A stretch of DNA of 64,000 nucleotides from the NCBI GenBank assembly GCA_028705495.1, contig JAQWDK010000001.1, positions 62,001 through 126,000 on the forward strand. The letters run 5' to 3'. Origin of the DNA: Eubacteriales bacterium (GTDB lineage: Bacteria > Bacillota > Clostridia > Oscillospirales > CAG-382). The notes under the pieces were generated by a model that ran no database searches, had not been told where the DNA came from, and was given only the letters and a program-made list of their open reading frames with translations. Shown here in pieces: positions 17,684 through 28,284 of the stretch. The first letter of the stretch is position 1. Each line of letters opens with the position of its first letter. The translations under genes and the position numbers were made by a program.

Positions 17684-17701
17684 AATAAATCCTCCTTGCG
17701 T

Positions 17702-18613
17702 TTATTCGCTTATAATTCCGGCGCAAATATCGCCGTAGCTCTTGCTGCTTGGCGTAACGGTCGCTTGAACCACCGCAACGATTTTTTTATCGGGGTAGAT
17801 GTTTAATTCCTGACCGCCGAACCCGCGTCCGTGATAGCCTTTATCCGATAACCACCATAAAAATCCGTAGCCGCCGTTTACTCCTGACGGTGAAATTGCC
17901 GCTTTTACATATTCACCTGAAATAATTTGTTCTCCGTTCCATTCTCCGCCGTGTAACATCAACAGTCCGATTTTTGCAAGGTCACGGGCAGATAAATCTG
18001 ATGTGGTGTCCGCATCATAAGACGGAAAGTCAACGCCGCATTTTGTTTGCGTCCATTGGTCGCTTTTTATATCCAAAGGTTGATATAAATGCTTATTGCA
18101 ATAATCCCATGACGAAGTGCCACAAACCGCGCCAATTACAGCGGAGAGTAAAATTACATCCCATTCTTTATATTGAAAAATTGAACCCGGCAAAGCTTTC
18201 ATTTGCACATCGGCGATATGCTCGACCCAGTTTCGCGAACGCCACAACTGCTCGAACATGGGACAATGATAATGAACTCCGCCGTTCCAGTAAATTCCGC
18301 TGGACATGGTGAGCAAGTGCCGTATGGTCATGCGCTTGTGGTAAGGGTGTATATCCTCATTGAATGACGGCAAATAGCGGCACACGGGATCATCAATGCT
18401 CCCGATAATGCCTTTATCAAGGGCAATACCAAGCGTTAGCGATAAAATGCTTTTCCAAACCGATTTTATCTGATTGCGTTTTTCCGGCGTGAATTTATTA
18501 TAGTAACGCTCAAATACCAATTCGTCATTTTCATAAACAACAATCGAGTTAATCAGCCGATAACGGTGTTCGATGACATAATTGTCGAGTTGATTTAGGA
18601 AGGTATGATTCAT
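17702..18613 (-). CDS. Serine hydrolase, class C beta-lactamase-like
   Basis: 303 residues of the beta-lactamase/penicillin-binding fold. The active-site SxxK is SVWK in NQIKSVWKSILSLTLG (about residues 49-52), followed by PVCRYLPSF, MTIRHLLTMSSGI and the C-terminal HGRGFGGQELNIYP, where GxGGQ replaces the KTG box as in esterase-like members. No signal peptide is visible, so it is probably cytoplasmic and more likely an esterase or peptidase than a secreted beta-lactamase. It overlaps the UvrA stop by 4 bp. Confidence 0.8.
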   Translation of the reverse strand: MNHTFLNQLDNYVIEHRYRLINSIVVYENDELVFERYYNKFTPEKRNQIKSVWKSILSLTLGIALDKGIIGSIDDPVCRYLPSFNEDIHPYHKRMTIRHLLTMSSGIYWNGGVHYHCPMFEQLWRSRNWVEHIADVQMKALPGSIFQYKEWDVILLSAVIGAVCGTSSWDYCNKHLYQPLDIKSDQWTQTKCGVDFPSYDADTTSDLSARDLAKIGLLMLHGGEWNGEQIISGEYVKAAISPSGVNGGYGFLWWLSDKGYHGRGFGGQELNIYPDKKIVAVVQATVTPSSKSYGDICAGIISE

Positions 18614-20973
18614 TTCAAATACCTCCCGATGATGGATTTGTCGTTTGTTTTCAATTCGGCAGGTGTTCCTGTGGCAAGCACATAACCGCCGTCGCTGCCA
18701 CCGCCCGGCCCCATTTCGATAATATAATCGCAGTTTGACAGCACAGCGGGGTCATGCTCGGTGACGATGACTGTGTTACCGCTGTCCACAAGCTTTTGCA
18801 TTAAGTGTATCAACCGTTCGCTGTCTGAAAATGACAGCCCGGTGGTAGGCTCGTCCAATATGTAGACGTTTCCTTTTGCATTACCGGACTTTCCAAGCTC
18901 CGCCGCCAGCTTGATGCGCTGCGCTTCACCGCCGGAGATTGTGGGTGTCTTTTGTCCCAATCCGATATAACCCATACCGACACGCTCCAGCGTTTGCAGC
19001 ATTTTTAATATCGATTTATCTTTTTCTTTGAAAAAGTCGATAGCCGCAGTTACGCTCATTTCTAAAATCTCTCGAATGTTTTTGCCGTCCAGCGTCACCG
19101 ACATGGCTTCCTCAATAAAGCCTGTTCCGGCGCAGGTTTCACATTCTAAATCAATAAAGTTCCCCATGCCTACATGATAATGTATTACACCATCACCCTT
19201 GCACACCCGGCAGCCACCTTTGGAATTGACTGTGAATAATCCCGCGTCCATGCCGCTTTCTTTGGCGAACAGCGCACGGACTTTATCAAATATTCCGGTG
19301 TATGTCGCCGGACAGGATGTGCGGCTGCGCCCGATGGGTTTTTGGTCGATGATGACGCACTTTTTTATATGCTCTGTGCCACCGATTTCGGTATCTGGTA
19401 AAAACTCATCCTCTGTGCTTTCTTCCGCGGTTTCGTAATCCGTTTCATCCGATACCAGCTTGTTTTTCAGGGTTTCTTTCAATTTTGGAACAAGAGTATC
19501 CGAGATAAGACTGGATTTCCCGCTACCGGACACACCCGCTACACCCACCAACAGCCCAAGCGGTATTTCCGCTGATACATCGTGCAAGTTGTGAATATCG
19601 CAGTGTTTGAGGGCTAATAGCTTCTTACCGTCAACAGGCTTATAATTAGCCTTTATCGGCATTGCCGCTCCACCTGAAAGATAGGGCGAAGTCAGAGAAT
19701 TATCACAACCCATAAAATCGGCATAGGTGCCCTGAAAAATCCGCCTGCCGCCATGCTCCCCGGCGCGAGGTCCGAGGTCAATAATATAATCGGCGGCTTT
19801 CATGAAATTTTCGTCATGCTCAACGGCGATAACCGTGTTGCCGCGGTTAATTAAATTTTGAATAATGGAAATGAGTTTTTGTTTTTCGACTTCATGCAAT
19901 CCTATGGTTGGTTCGTCAAAAACAAAGATAATAGAATCCATTTCGGCAATGATATAACTGGCAAGGAACAGGCGCTGTATTTCACCGCCTGACAAAGTGG
20001 GGATGGGACGGGACAAAGCAAGATGATGCAGCCCTACATCGTCCATACATTCCAGCTTTAACAATATTTCTTCGGTCAGACGTTTACCGGGCAGATCGTT
20101 TTCCGTAAAGAATTTCCGCAGATCACGGATATACATAGATTCCAGTTCCGATATGGTTTTACCGCCCATGGTCGTATGGGATGCGGCTTCGCCAAGTCCT
20201 GTCCCTTTACATTTCGGGCAAGGTTTTGAAGTGATTAACCCGGCTTTTTTATAGAGGTGGTTTTGCCGTCCGCTTATTTCCTCTATCTTGCCAGAACGCA
20301 ATAGCCACGGAATTACGCCGTTAAACGGCGTTTTCCCTCCATCGCCATATATCAATAAGGTTTGTTCATCTATGCGTAAATCGCAATATCTTTGTTCAAA
20401 AGAAAAATGATGAAATTCGCAAAACTCCCGAAATCTGCGTCCCGTTCCACCTCGTGTCACTTCGGGTAATATATCACGTAATAACCTTTCAGGATTTACA
20501 AACAGCAATTCTTCGTTGACTGTCGCCGTTGTCCCGCTTCCCAAGCATCGCACACACATTCCTTTTGCCGAGTTCTTTTGGAACATCGCCATATCGAGCG
20601 GCAGGCCGTCATCATATTCTGGGTCACGATTGCCGTAATTAGCAAACAGCATAGCCAACATTGCACCGATTTTCGTTTTTGTCCCCACGGTGCTTCGGGG
20701 GTTGGATTGGCGCGTAATCCGTTGTTCAACCGCAACCGTGGGTGATAATCCTGTTATGCTTTCAAAAGTGGGAACACTGTCCACCATAAAAGCCGTATCT
20801 GAAAACATCAGATAACGCCGTTTTCCTTCTTCATAGAGCGTATCGAAAGCAAGACTGGACTTGCCCGAACCGGAAACTCCGGTGATTACCGTCAGCTTGC
20901 CTTTTGGTATTTCGACGTCCACATTTTTCAGGTTGTGGATTCGTGCGCCATTGATTTTTATAGTATTATCCAT
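18610..20973 (-). CDS. UvrA-like ABC ATPase lacking the UvrB-binding domain (UvrA2 type)
   Basis: 787 residues, against about 940 for housekeeping UvrA. Two ABC cassettes are complete: Walker [10 protein letters not shown] twice, signatures LSGGEIQRL and ISGGEAQRI, and D-loops [13 protein letters not shown] and [11 protein letters not shown]. CxxC zinc modules are present ([32 protein letters not shown]). The stretch after [10 protein letters not shown] and [10 protein letters not shown] goes straight to the first zinc module; the roughly 100-residue UvrB-interacting domain is missing. Such UvrA2 proteins (for example DrrC of the daunorubicin producer) are linked to tolerance of DNA-binding drugs rather than general repair. 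The gene overlaps its neighbours on both sides (8 and 4 bp). Confidence 0.88.
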   Translation of the reverse strand: MDNTIKINGARIHNLKNVDVEIPKGKLTVITGVSGSGKSSLAFDTLYEEGKRRYLMFSDTAFMVDSVPTFESITGLSPTVAVEQRITRQSNPRSTVGTKTKIGAMLAMLFANYGNRDPEYDDGLPLDMAMFQKNSAKGMCVRCLGSGTTATVNEELLFVNPERLLRDILPEVTRGGTGRRFREFCEFHHFSFEQRYCDLRIDEQTLLIYGDGGKTPFNGVIPWLLRSGKIEEISGRQNHLYKKAGLITSKPCPKCKGTGLGEAASHTTMGGKTISELESMYIRDLRKFFTENDLPGKRLTEEILLKLECMDDVGLHHLALSRPIPTLSGGEIQRLFLASYIIAEMDSIIFVFDEPTIGLHEVEKQKLISIIQNLINRGNTVIAVEHDENFMKAADYIIDLGPRAGEHGGRRIFQGTYADFMGCDNSLTSPYLSGGAAMPIKANYKPVDGKKLLALKHCDIHNLHDVSAEIPLGLLVGVAGVSGSGKSSLISDTLVPKLKETLKNKLVSDETDYETAEESTEDEFLPDTEIGGTEHIKKCVIIDQKPIGRSRTSCPATYTGIFDKVRALFAKESGMDAGLFTVNSKGGCRVCKGDGVIHYHVGMGNFIDLECETCAGTGFIEEAMSVTLDGKNIREILEMSVTAAIDFFKEKDKSILKMLQTLERVGMGYIGLGQKTPTISGGEAQRIKLAAELGKSGNAKGNVYILDEPTTGLSFSDSERLIHLMQKLVDSGNTVIVTEHDPAVLSNCDYIIEMGPGGGSDGGYVLATGTPAELKTNDKSIIGRYLK

Positions 20974-22093
20974 TTGTTTTGTTCGCTTTCTTTGTCACTT
21001 TTTTTATAAACTCACCTTTTGCGGCAGTGTAACCGTCACGGTTATGTTCATAATCTTTGAATAAACCACGCTTCAACTCTGCATATTCGGCGACGGCTTT
21101 GGGATGTGAAATCAAATAATCCCGAAAATACAACTCGTCCCAATCGCTTGGGTGGCGCACATGGATATGAAACACTTTACTGGCAAACCCATCATGTAGA
21201 TAACCCTTGAGAAACATAACACAGTCGGGGCTATCCACTGTTTGTTGCCTAAGACAAATATATTCATCATCCGGCATTACGGCAATCAGCTTTTCAATGT
21301 CGGTGTTTTCTTTGATTTCAAGCAGAATATCTACAGTAGGCTTCGCCAACAGTCCGGGTACGGATGTACTACCAAAATGACTTATTCGGGCTATGTTTTC
21401 TATGCCTATTAACCGTTCAAGACTTGCTTTTTCCTCGGCATACCACTCTGGCCATGCGAAATTATATTCGCTCAATATAATGGGATAGATTCGAGCCTGC
21501 CGCTCTTCGTTAGTTTCCTCGATTACAGTTATTTCTTTTATCATCACGATTTTATCACCGTTTCGAGCAACTTCTGCAAAACCTGCTTTTTCGTATAATC
21601 GAATAGGTCCAGCGTAATCAAACGGGTCGTGTTGGTTGTGTAAGTGAGGGTAACTCTCTACAAAACCATAGCCTTCATCCTTTGCGTCGGAAATAACTCG
21701 CTCCAACAGAGCAGTAGCAATACCTTTTCCTCGATATTCCGGGGCAATTTCAAAACAGGTGATGGCTTTTACTCGTTCTGCACTGTTTCCACAAAAAAAG
21801 CTTTCTGTTTCAAGGCGTCGGTAATTTGATTTGTCGTCTGCGTTACACCACCCAATAGAAATACCGTCAACATAGGCCAAGTAGCCGTTCAATTTACCAT
21901 CTGCAATGAAGGATGCGGCGCAATTTCGCATGGCATCTTTTCCGTGCTTATAATGCTCGTCAATGGAGCAATCAAAATGGAACCAAGTACAAAAGCAAAA
22001 CGCACCCACGCGGTCTGTGAACGCTCGGTTGTCAAAAAATTCGAAGTAATCGGCGGCAAGCTCCGGCGTAAGTCGCTTGATTTCATAGTTCAT
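20966..22093 (-). CDS. GNAT acetyltransferase fused to a GrpB-family nucleotidyltransferase
   Basis: 375 residues. Residues 1-190 are a GNAT domain ([26 protein letters not shown]), paralogous to the stand-alone GNAT at 15511-16098. Residues from about 200 onward are a GrpB/UPF0157 domain: a nucleotidyltransferase-like [20 protein letters not shown] and a terminal [18 protein letters not shown]. Both are usually separate genes. GrpB proteins in resistance contexts are suspected to modify small molecules, but no reaction is established. The gene overlaps the metallopeptidase stop by 4 bp and the UvrA start by 8 bp. Confidence 0.82.
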   Translation of the reverse strand: MNYEIKRLTPELAADYFEFFDNRAFTDRVGAFCFCTWFHFDCSIDEHYKHGKDAMRNCAASFIADGKLNGYLAYVDGISIGWCNADDKSNYRRLETESFFCGNSAERVKAITCFEIAPEYRGKGIATALLERVISDAKDEGYGFVESYPHLHNQHDPFDYAGPIRLYEKAGFAEVARNGDKIVMIKEITVIEETNEERQARIYPIILSEYNFAWPEWYAEEKASLERLIGIENIARISHFGSTSVPGLLAKPTVDILLEIKENTDIEKLIAVMPDDEYICLRQQTVDSPDCVMFLKGYLHDGFASKVFHIHVRHPSDWDELYFRDYLISHPKAVAEYAELKRGLFKDYEHNRDGYTAAKGEFIKKVTKKANKTNG

Positions 22094-22791
22094 GATTTCC
22101 CTCCAAACAGTATCCAGCCATCCGCGCGGAGCATTACCTCATACTCCGCTGCCCGTGCGTTGATCTCATCGTAATCGGGACAGAACGCTTTTACAAAGGC
22201 GATAAATTCCGGCGAATAATGGTCATCATACTTCGTGTGCGCCAGCTCGTGAATGATGGCAGATTCGGCGAACTCTTTATCTGTCATCGCAAGCGCCCAA
22301 GAAAGTTCAATGAGTTCACCTCTTGCAGCGCAAGAGCCAAACGGCGTAGTGTGTTGTGAAATCTGAAAATGCTTATATCTCACGCCCATGCGTTCCGATA
22401 ACTCTTGCATCTGATTTGAAAACACATTGTTGCCGATTTTCGTGTAGAGGTTCTTCAAAAAGTTTTTCAGTTGATACTGCCGAAGCCCGGGAATGACGTA
22501 AAAACAACCGTCTTTTGCGTTGAACTCGCAAAATTCACCCTCTCGTTTTACAATAGGATATCTTTTGCCGAATAACAGCGGGTGGAATGAATAATTAATA
22601 CTGGTTTTTGTGTCGATAGCTTTCCGACGCATTGCAAGCTGCTTTTCAATATTCGGCAGATGCAGTTTTACCACATCTTCCGCTGCTTGGTCAGGTGCAT
22701 CAAAAGGCATATGCACCTCGACATTCCCATCGTCAAGAATGTGAGCCATTACGGAATCCGTATCCTTGCGGACGATTTTATAGGGTATCAA
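22090..22791 (-). CDS. YgjP/SprT-like metallopeptidase (DUF45)
   Basis: 233 residues starting from TTG with GGAGGTGG just upstream. The C-terminal half has the zinc motif HELAHTKYDDHY (about 178-189, HExxH plus a downstream His) and the family motif FGSCAARGELIELSW. DUF45 genes are often found right beside type I and type III restriction enzymes, as here, 40 bp after the Res gene. Its role there is unknown; regulatory cleavage is a guess. The start codon and tight spacing suggest co-translation with the rest of the operon. Confidence 0.85.
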   Translation of the reverse strand: MIPYKIVRKDTDSVMAHILDDGNVEVHMPFDAPDQAAEDVVKLHLPNIEKQLAMRRKAIDTKTSINYSFHPLLFGKRYPIVKREGEFCEFNAKDGCFYVIPGLRQYQLKNFLKNLYTKIGNNVFSNQMQELSERMGVRYKHFQISQHTTPFGSCAARGELIELSWALAMTDKEFAESAIIHELAHTKYDDHYSPEFIAFVKAFCPDYDEINARAAEYEVMLRADGWILFGGKS

Positions 22792-22831
22792 TTTTCCACC
22801 TCCCGCCTCATAATTGTTTTATGCCTAACGC

Positions 22832-25800
22832 TTAAATCCCAACCTTAAACTCGCGCCAATCTCGTGCGACTCTAAGCTCCACACCGTCGGCCAGCGCGGC
22901 AAAGTGCCGTTCACCACAATGGATTTTCTGCTGTTCAGGCGTTCGTAAATCGCCAATGAGCGTGGTGCCTTTGGTTTCGAGTACGAAGTAAAGGCGTTCC
23001 ACGCCGTCTTTATCCATGTAAACCGCCCAATCGGGATTATAGGTGCCGATAGGCGTTTCAATTTTGAACTTATCGGGGATTTTGAAGAACATCCGCACAT
23101 CCGGGTCGTTGTCCAGTGCGATGGCAAAGGGTCGCTCCACCGTGCTGCTATCATAAATGACATGGTCGTACACACTACGCTCCACAGCAATGGCGTTGCG
23201 GTCGAGAAAGGCGGTCAATTCCTCGCTGTCAAAAATCTCTTGCAGATAATATTCTTCACCGTCTAATTTGATATAGCGAATGCCATCAATCTCCATTGCA
23301 CTTTGCACAGTACGGATAGCCTCGATGAATACTTCTGTCATACGCTGTGGGTTATTCAGGAAATCAGGAATGCGGCCGCTTTCAATCAACAACTCCGCTA
23401 TGGTACGCTGGGAAAGGAAACACTCGTTATCCACTATGCGCAAAAATTCCGGCAGATTATGGGTTTCATCGCTCATATCAGCGGTGCGGAGTTCTGTTTC
23501 GGTATGGGTCACGCCGGACTGCTCCACGTTCATGCGGGCGGTGCGGGTGACAACTTTAGCCTTGGTAACGCGCTCGCTTCGGGAAAGCTCTGTCAGGCAG
23601 CGGTCTTTCAACTGTACTTCATCTAATTGAACACGGTAGGCGGTACGCCCCTTAATTTTCTCCCACAAAGCCATAAATTCAGGAGAGATCATAACTTCTT
23701 TTTTCAGTCGTACACGAACTTCCTTGGAAGCATCCTGAACCGGCGGGCGAGTGTTGGCTTTGGCAATTATCGTTTCAAACTTCTGCCGTGCCGCTTCAAA
23801 TTTTGCGGGTAAATCCAATGTTCCGGCGGCGAGAGCTTCTTTCATGGTGTCTTTTATCGTGCCGGACTTGGTGACATATCCTTTTTTCTCAAAGTGGGTA
23901 AGCAGCTCCTGCGCATCATCGTAGGAAACGGTTTGCTCCACTGCGCGGGTTTGGGTGTAGGTGATTTCCGCTATCTTATCGGCAGTGACTACCGCGCCCA
24001 TCTGTGCGGCGGCAACTGCCTTTTCTATTACGGGCGCGAGATCGGGAGCCGGAAGTCCCTGCGGCAGTGCAATCGGCGTAGGCGGGGATGTGGGTTCGGA
24101 CGCAGAAGTGTTGGCATTGGGCGCTGCGACAACTTCCGCAACATAATCAGCAATCAGTTTTGCCTGTTCGGGCGTGACGGTTTTTTCCTCTGTTACCGTG
24201 TCAGCATAGGTTAGTCCATTGAACAACGAAAGCTGAAGGATACCAAATTTTACGCCGGTTTCCTGCTCGATTTCACGTTGCAAGGTATCGGCAAACTCAG
24301 CAAAAGATTCATTTGCCATGACGTGCAGAATGTTGATGTTTCTATCCTCAATGCGTTCACCGTCCTGATTGACGCACAAACGCAAGCCGCGTCCGACTTT
24401 TTGCCGCGCGGTAAAGGTGCTGCGCTGCTCAATCAAGGTACATACTTGAAATACATTGGGGTTGTCCCAGCCCTCTTTGAGCGCGGAATGGGAGAAAATG
24501 AACCGCAGAGGACAGTCAAAAGACAGTAGCCATTCCTTATCCTTCATGATGGTGGAATAGGTGTCATAGTCATCGGCGGTATCACCCTTGGTGTTCTTCA
24601 AGTTACCTTTCTTGTCCTGCGAAAAGTAACCGTTGTGAACGGTTGAAAGCTCGGAAGAAAATTGTTCGCGCAGGGGTGCGAACTTTGGTAGCGCCATTAA
24701 CTCAGCATAGCATTCCTCGAACATTTCGGCATAAATGCCTTTCGTTCCATCGACAGTACGATATTTCGCCACCTCGTCAATGAAGAACAGGCTTAACACC
24801 TTAATGCCCTTTTCAGTATAGCGGAGTTCTTTATCCAAATGCGCCTCAATGGTGCGGCGAATCTGCGCACGTTTTATGAGGTTCTCGTCTATATCGCCAA
24901 TGGCCTTGCCGAGATATAAAGCTTCGCTATTGGCAAATTCAATGCTTTCAAACCCCGGCTGACAGTCGATTCCTGCAATGGAGTAGCCTTTATATAAATC
25001 CCGCTCACCGGACAGCGCAAACAAATCTGCGCCCGGCTTGATCGTGATGATCTTGCGGTCAACCTTGCCGGATTTCGCGGCTTTATCTATCTCTACGCGC
25101 GCAGAAAAGCCGTTCTCATGGCTCACGGAAACCAGCCGGATATAAGGGCGGTTGAAGTCATTTTCAATCTGATTGCTGGACACGCAAATTTGCTTGACCA
25201 AACCCATTTGATAAGCGTCCACAGGGGTGAGGCGATAAAGCAGATTGATTTTTTCGCGGTGAGTTGCGCTGTAACGAAACACGCACAGCGGATTCAAACT
25301 GGCGATGGCTTCTTTGGCTTTGGGCGTATTGTCAACGCTCTGCGGCTCGTCAATAATTACAATCGGGTGGGTATCCTGAATGTAGCTCATGGCAGTTTCA
25401 CCATTGAGCCTGTCCTGCTCCTGATTGATGATATTTTCACTCTTTTTGAACGCGTCAATATTGATAATCATGATTTCAATATCGCTGGAGGTGGCGAATA
25501 ACCTCACCTGCGACAGCTTCTTGGAGTCATAGATAAAGCAGCGTACCGGTGTATTGTCGTACTGCGCCGCGAAATGCTCGGCGGTGATTTGGAACGACTT
25601 GTACACACCCTCGCGGATAGCGACGGACGGCACAACCACTATGAATTTGGTGAATCCATACTGCTTATGTAGCTCGAATATCGTCTTGGTGTAGACATAT
25701 GTTTTGCCTGTGCCGGTTTCCATTTCGATGGAAAAATGGTTGCCCGTGAGGTCAGCGGTGAGCGGAAGACTGTGCCGCTTTTGCACTTCCTGCATATTGG

Positions 25801-25981
25801 CAATAAGCTGGTCATTACCAATGGTGAGTGCGTTACCAACACCCAAGCCCGCGTCAATGTTGAGCTGTTGCTCGTTGACGATGGTAAAGGTATCCTGCCG
25901 CTTTTCCTGCCCACGAAAGAGGCCAACGACGGTGTTGACGGCATCAGACTGAAAGGCTTGTTGCTTGAATTTAAGTTTCAT
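22832..25981 (-). CDS. res: Type III restriction enzyme, Res subunit
   Basis: 1,049 residues. The superfamily-2 helicase core shows Walker A METGTGKTYVYTK (about 90-98), the DEAD-box variant IVIIDEPQSVDN, motif III YSATHREK and motif VI RQKVGRGLRLCVNQ. The C-terminal nuclease is a PD-(D/E)xK domain: NPDWAVYMD (about 982) and VLETKGT (about 1002). Res cuts DNA about 25 bp from the Mod recognition site after ATP-dependent long-range communication between two head-to-head sites. It is separated from Mod by ParB-like and Dam genes, all in one operon. All catalytic motifs look intact. Confidence 0.93.
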   Translation of the reverse strand: MKLKFKQQAFQSDAVNTVVGLFRGQEKRQDTFTIVNEQQLNIDAGLGVGNALTIGNDQLIANMQEVQKRHSLPLTADLTGNHFSIEMETGTGKTYVYTKTIFELHKQYGFTKFIVVVPSVAIREGVYKSFQITAEHFAAQYDNTPVRCFIYDSKKLSQVRLFATSSDIEIMIINIDAFKKSENIINQEQDRLNGETAMSYIQDTHPIVIIDEPQSVDNTPKAKEAIASLNPLCVFRYSATHREKINLLYRLTPVDAYQMGLVKQICVSSNQIENDFNRPYIRLVSVSHENGFSARVEIDKAAKSGKVDRKIITIKPGADLFALSGERDLYKGYSIAGIDCQPGFESIEFANSEALYLGKAIGDIDENLIKRAQIRRTIEAHLDKELRYTEKGIKVLSLFFIDEVAKYRTVDGTKGIYAEMFEECYAELMALPKFAPLREQFSSELSTVHNGYFSQDKKGNLKNTKGDTADDYDTYSTIMKDKEWLLSFDCPLRFIFSHSALKEGWDNPNVFQVCTLIEQRSTFTARQKVGRGLRLCVNQDGERIEDRNINILHVMANESFAEFADTLQREIEQETGVKFGILQLSLFNGLTYADTVTEEKTVTPEQAKLIADYVAEVVAAPNANTSASEPTSPPTPIALPQGLPAPDLAPVIEKAVAAAQMGAVVTADKIAEITYTQTRAVEQTVSYDDAQELLTHFEKKGYVTKSGTIKDTMKEALAAGTLDLPAKFEAARQKFETIIAKANTRPPVQDASKEVRVRLKKEVMISPEFMALWEKIKGRTAYRVQLDEVQLKDRCLTELSRSERVTKAKVVTRTARMNVEQSGVTHTETELRTADMSDETHNLPEFLRIVDNECFLSQRTIAELLIESGRIPDFLNNPQRMTEVFIEAIRTVQSAMEIDGIRYIKLDGEEYYLQEIFDSEELTAFLDRNAIAVERSVYDHVIYDSSTVERPFAIALDNDPDVRMFFKIPDKFKIETPIGTYNPDWAVYMDKDGVERLYFVLETKGTTLIGDLRTPEQQKIHCGERHFAALADGVELRVARDWREFKVGI

Positions 25982-25998
25982 GGGGTCACCACCTTCGG

Positions 25999-26856
25999 TT
26001 ATTCAATAGTTATTGCGGAATATTCACTTTGTGGAATAATAAAACCTTCACAAAACGCTATCATTTCATTACCCTTCATTTTTTTGGCTGCTGTATAGCC
26101 TAATGTTAAAAGTCTTTTTTCAGCCAAACGATACATATTAATGATATCCGGCGTGTAATCATATGTTAATATCCATTTGCAGTTAAGATTCATTATGAAG
26201 TCTTTTAAAATCTCATGATCTTCATGTTTATAAAAGTTTGTGTATAATGAAGAGCCTTGATTATAATAAGGAGGATCAAAATAAATCAAACAGTGTTCAT
26301 CCAACTCAGATATAATTTCATTAATCAAAGCAATTGCATCTTTATTGTAAAGATTAATTCTGGATTCATATAGAGCAATCTTTTTTATTCGATTTATCAA
26401 ATCATCTTTATTAAAACGCACATCAATTTTCCAATTTCCGTTTTGCTTTTTTCCGCCTATAGGCCCCGCATTTATAATACCTGACCGATTAGTTCTATTT
26501 AGAAAAAATGTTGAAAATCCTAAATCAAGCAAATTCGCTTTTTCCTTGTCTCTTTGTATTTCCTTTTGTTTTTCCCATTCATGAATCGTTATTTGTGTTT
26601 CTATTATTCTTTCACATAATTTATCGGTGTTATAAATGACTGAATGCCAAAAAGCGTATATCGATCTATCAACATCATTAATAACAATTTTACTTACCTG
26701 TTCTTGAAACAATAAAAACAAAGCAACATTAGAACCACCTGCAAATGGTTCGATATATGTACCGCCTTGAATATCATTTAACATAATCGCATCTGAAATA
26801 AAATTCGCTAATTTCTTTTTTCCACCAGGATATCGCAATGGGGATGGGTAAATCAC
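25999..26856 (-). CDS. Dam-type N6-adenine DNA methyltransferase (D12 class)
   Basis: The start is taken at the GTG at 26856, which follows GGAGGTGATATT, rather than a longer upstream frame. 285 residues. The N-terminal SAM-binding motif is RYPGGKKKLANFI with TYIEPFAGGSNVALFLL, and the catalytic motif is YFDPPYYNQGS at about 190-200. The order FxGG before DPPY is that of the alpha class, like Dam and MboIA. It is 4 bp downstream of the ParB-like gene and 17 bp upstream of res. Markedly more AT-rich than res and mod, it seems to have arrived separately, with the ParB gene. Confidence 0.88.
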   Translation of the reverse strand: MIYPSPLRYPGGKKKLANFISDAIMLNDIQGGTYIEPFAGGSNVALFLLFQEQVSKIVINDVDRSIYAFWHSVIYNTDKLCERIIETQITIHEWEKQKEIQRDKEKANLLDLGFSTFFLNRTNRSGIINAGPIGGKKQNGNWKIDVRFNKDDLINRIKKIALYESRINLYNKDAIALINEIISELDEHCLIYFDPPYYNQGSSLYTNFYKHEDHEILKDFIMNLNCKWILTYDYTPDIINMYRLAEKRLLTLGYTAAKKMKGNEMIAFCEGFIIPQSEYSAITIE

Positions 26857-26860
26857 AATA

Positions 26861-28270
26861 TCACCTCCAAATATTTTCAATAAATGTCCACAAATCATCC
26901 CAAGCGGTTTTTAAATCATCCGCTATCGGTGTTACATCTTTATTATGAACATAAGAATGAAATGTCTTTACTGAACTATTCTGTGTTTGGCTACTGCTCA
27001 TTTGTCTTGCGGTTCTTAACTCATGTTTTGTCATAATAGCATTAACTTCAAAATAGTTGGCTATAGCTTCTATTTTTTGCGAGAGCTTACTATCTACCGT
27101 TACACTCGGAATATTTTTATGTACGATATAATAATCAGCACTTAATTCCATGAAAACTCTAAAAGTAGAGGCAGTAGAGTTGGGATAGGAAGTGATGTCC
27201 AATCTCTTTAATTCATTGAATATTTTAAAAATGCGAGCATGTCCAATAGTTAATTTATGTTGAGCTGGGATTAAAGATTTACGGTTTATGGGATAACTCC
27301 GCGTCGCCGAGCCGTTCGCGTTTGGGTTTGAATTGTTTTTATTTGAATCTTGAGAATTTCCCGAAGCACCATCATTCTGTACGCTCGCGTTCTCTTTCGT
27401 TTTTTTAGTATTATCTCCGTTTGAAGATGAATCATCTGATCCTTTTGTTGCCTGTGATGATTTTTCTTGTTTGTCAAAAAGTCGAGCTTTTAACTCTTCT
27501 ATATATTTCCGTCTGTGATCCTTAGAATAAATCTCACCTACACTAATATCGACAATTGCTAAATCGTGCAATACTTCTACAAGAAATTTGTTTACACCAT
27601 TGATTAGAGAATATTCACCCTTTGCATAGTCTATACACAAAAGACTTCTTACTTCTGGGTCACCAATTAAGCGATCAAAGTTGGTCTTTTTAATATTTGC
27701 AAATTTGTCCCTAATATATTGTGGAATTTGAGCTAATGAAGATAGATATTCATAAAAAACAGTTTTTGCATCAGGTTTGCCACTGACTTGAGCTTGAAAT
27801 CTACTACTTTGAAGGGTATCCCAATTAACTGTACCTGCGCCTTCGTTTTGACCCGTGTGTTTTAGACGAATCCATTCATTTGCTATTTTTTCATCATCAA
27901 TAACAACACAAGTAATGTTTTTAAACAACTCCTTATCTACGGAAGTATTTAGACTTTGAAAGTCACGTTTAATTTTTGAATATATATCTGGAATTAAGTC
28001 CGGCTGATTCAATATTTTCAAGGCGGTAATACGCCTATTCCCCTCACGAACAACCCATTGATTTTTACCAATTGATTGAACCATTATAAGATCGGTCGGA
28101 TTAAGTCCATTGGCGACAATATGTTTTGCTAAAACAATAAGTTTATCTCCTTGATCTTCAATCATCGCTTCTATTGTCTCTGTTTGATGCTGAACAGGAT
28201 CAAATCGAGGATTTGTCGAATTGAGTAATAATTGGGTTATTGAAAACTGTTTAGTTTCTATGTTGGCCAT
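26861..28270 (-). CDS. ParB-like nuclease-domain protein in a restriction operon
   Basis: 469 residues. The N-terminal 110 residues are a ParB/Srx-like domain: NSTNPRFDPV (about 16-25), HIVANGLNPTDLIMVQ and the core VREGNRRITALKIL (about 73-86). A middle helical region, NWDTLQSSRFQAQVSGKP, is unassigned. A Ser/Asn/Lys low-complexity linker (about 275-320) precedes a helical C-terminal domain. ParB-like domains in defence loci can bind CTP or cleave nucleic acid. Placement between mod and dam, with 14- and 4-bp gaps, suggests a functional link to the type III system (inference). The gene is AT-rich like its dam neighbour. Confidence 0.7.
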   Translation of the reverse strand: MANIETKQFSITQLLLNSTNPRFDPVQHQTETIEAMIEDQGDKLIVLAKHIVANGLNPTDLIMVQSIGKNQWVVREGNRRITALKILNQPDLIPDIYSKIKRDFQSLNTSVDKELFKNITCVVIDDEKIANEWIRLKHTGQNEGAGTVNWDTLQSSRFQAQVSGKPDAKTVFYEYLSSLAQIPQYIRDKFANIKKTNFDRLIGDPEVRSLLCIDYAKGEYSLINGVNKFLVEVLHDLAIVDISVGEIYSKDHRRKYIEELKARLFDKQEKSSQATKGSDDSSSNGDNTKKTKENASVQNDGASGNSQDSNKNNSNPNANGSATRSYPINRKSLIPAQHKLTIGHARIFKIFNELKRLDITSYPNSTASTFRVFMELSADYYIVHKNIPSVTVDSKLSQKIEAIANYFEVNAIMTKHELRTARQMSSSQTQNSSVKTFHSYVHNKDVTPIADDLKTAWDDLWTFIENIWR

Positions 28271-28284
28271 TTTATTATCCTCCT

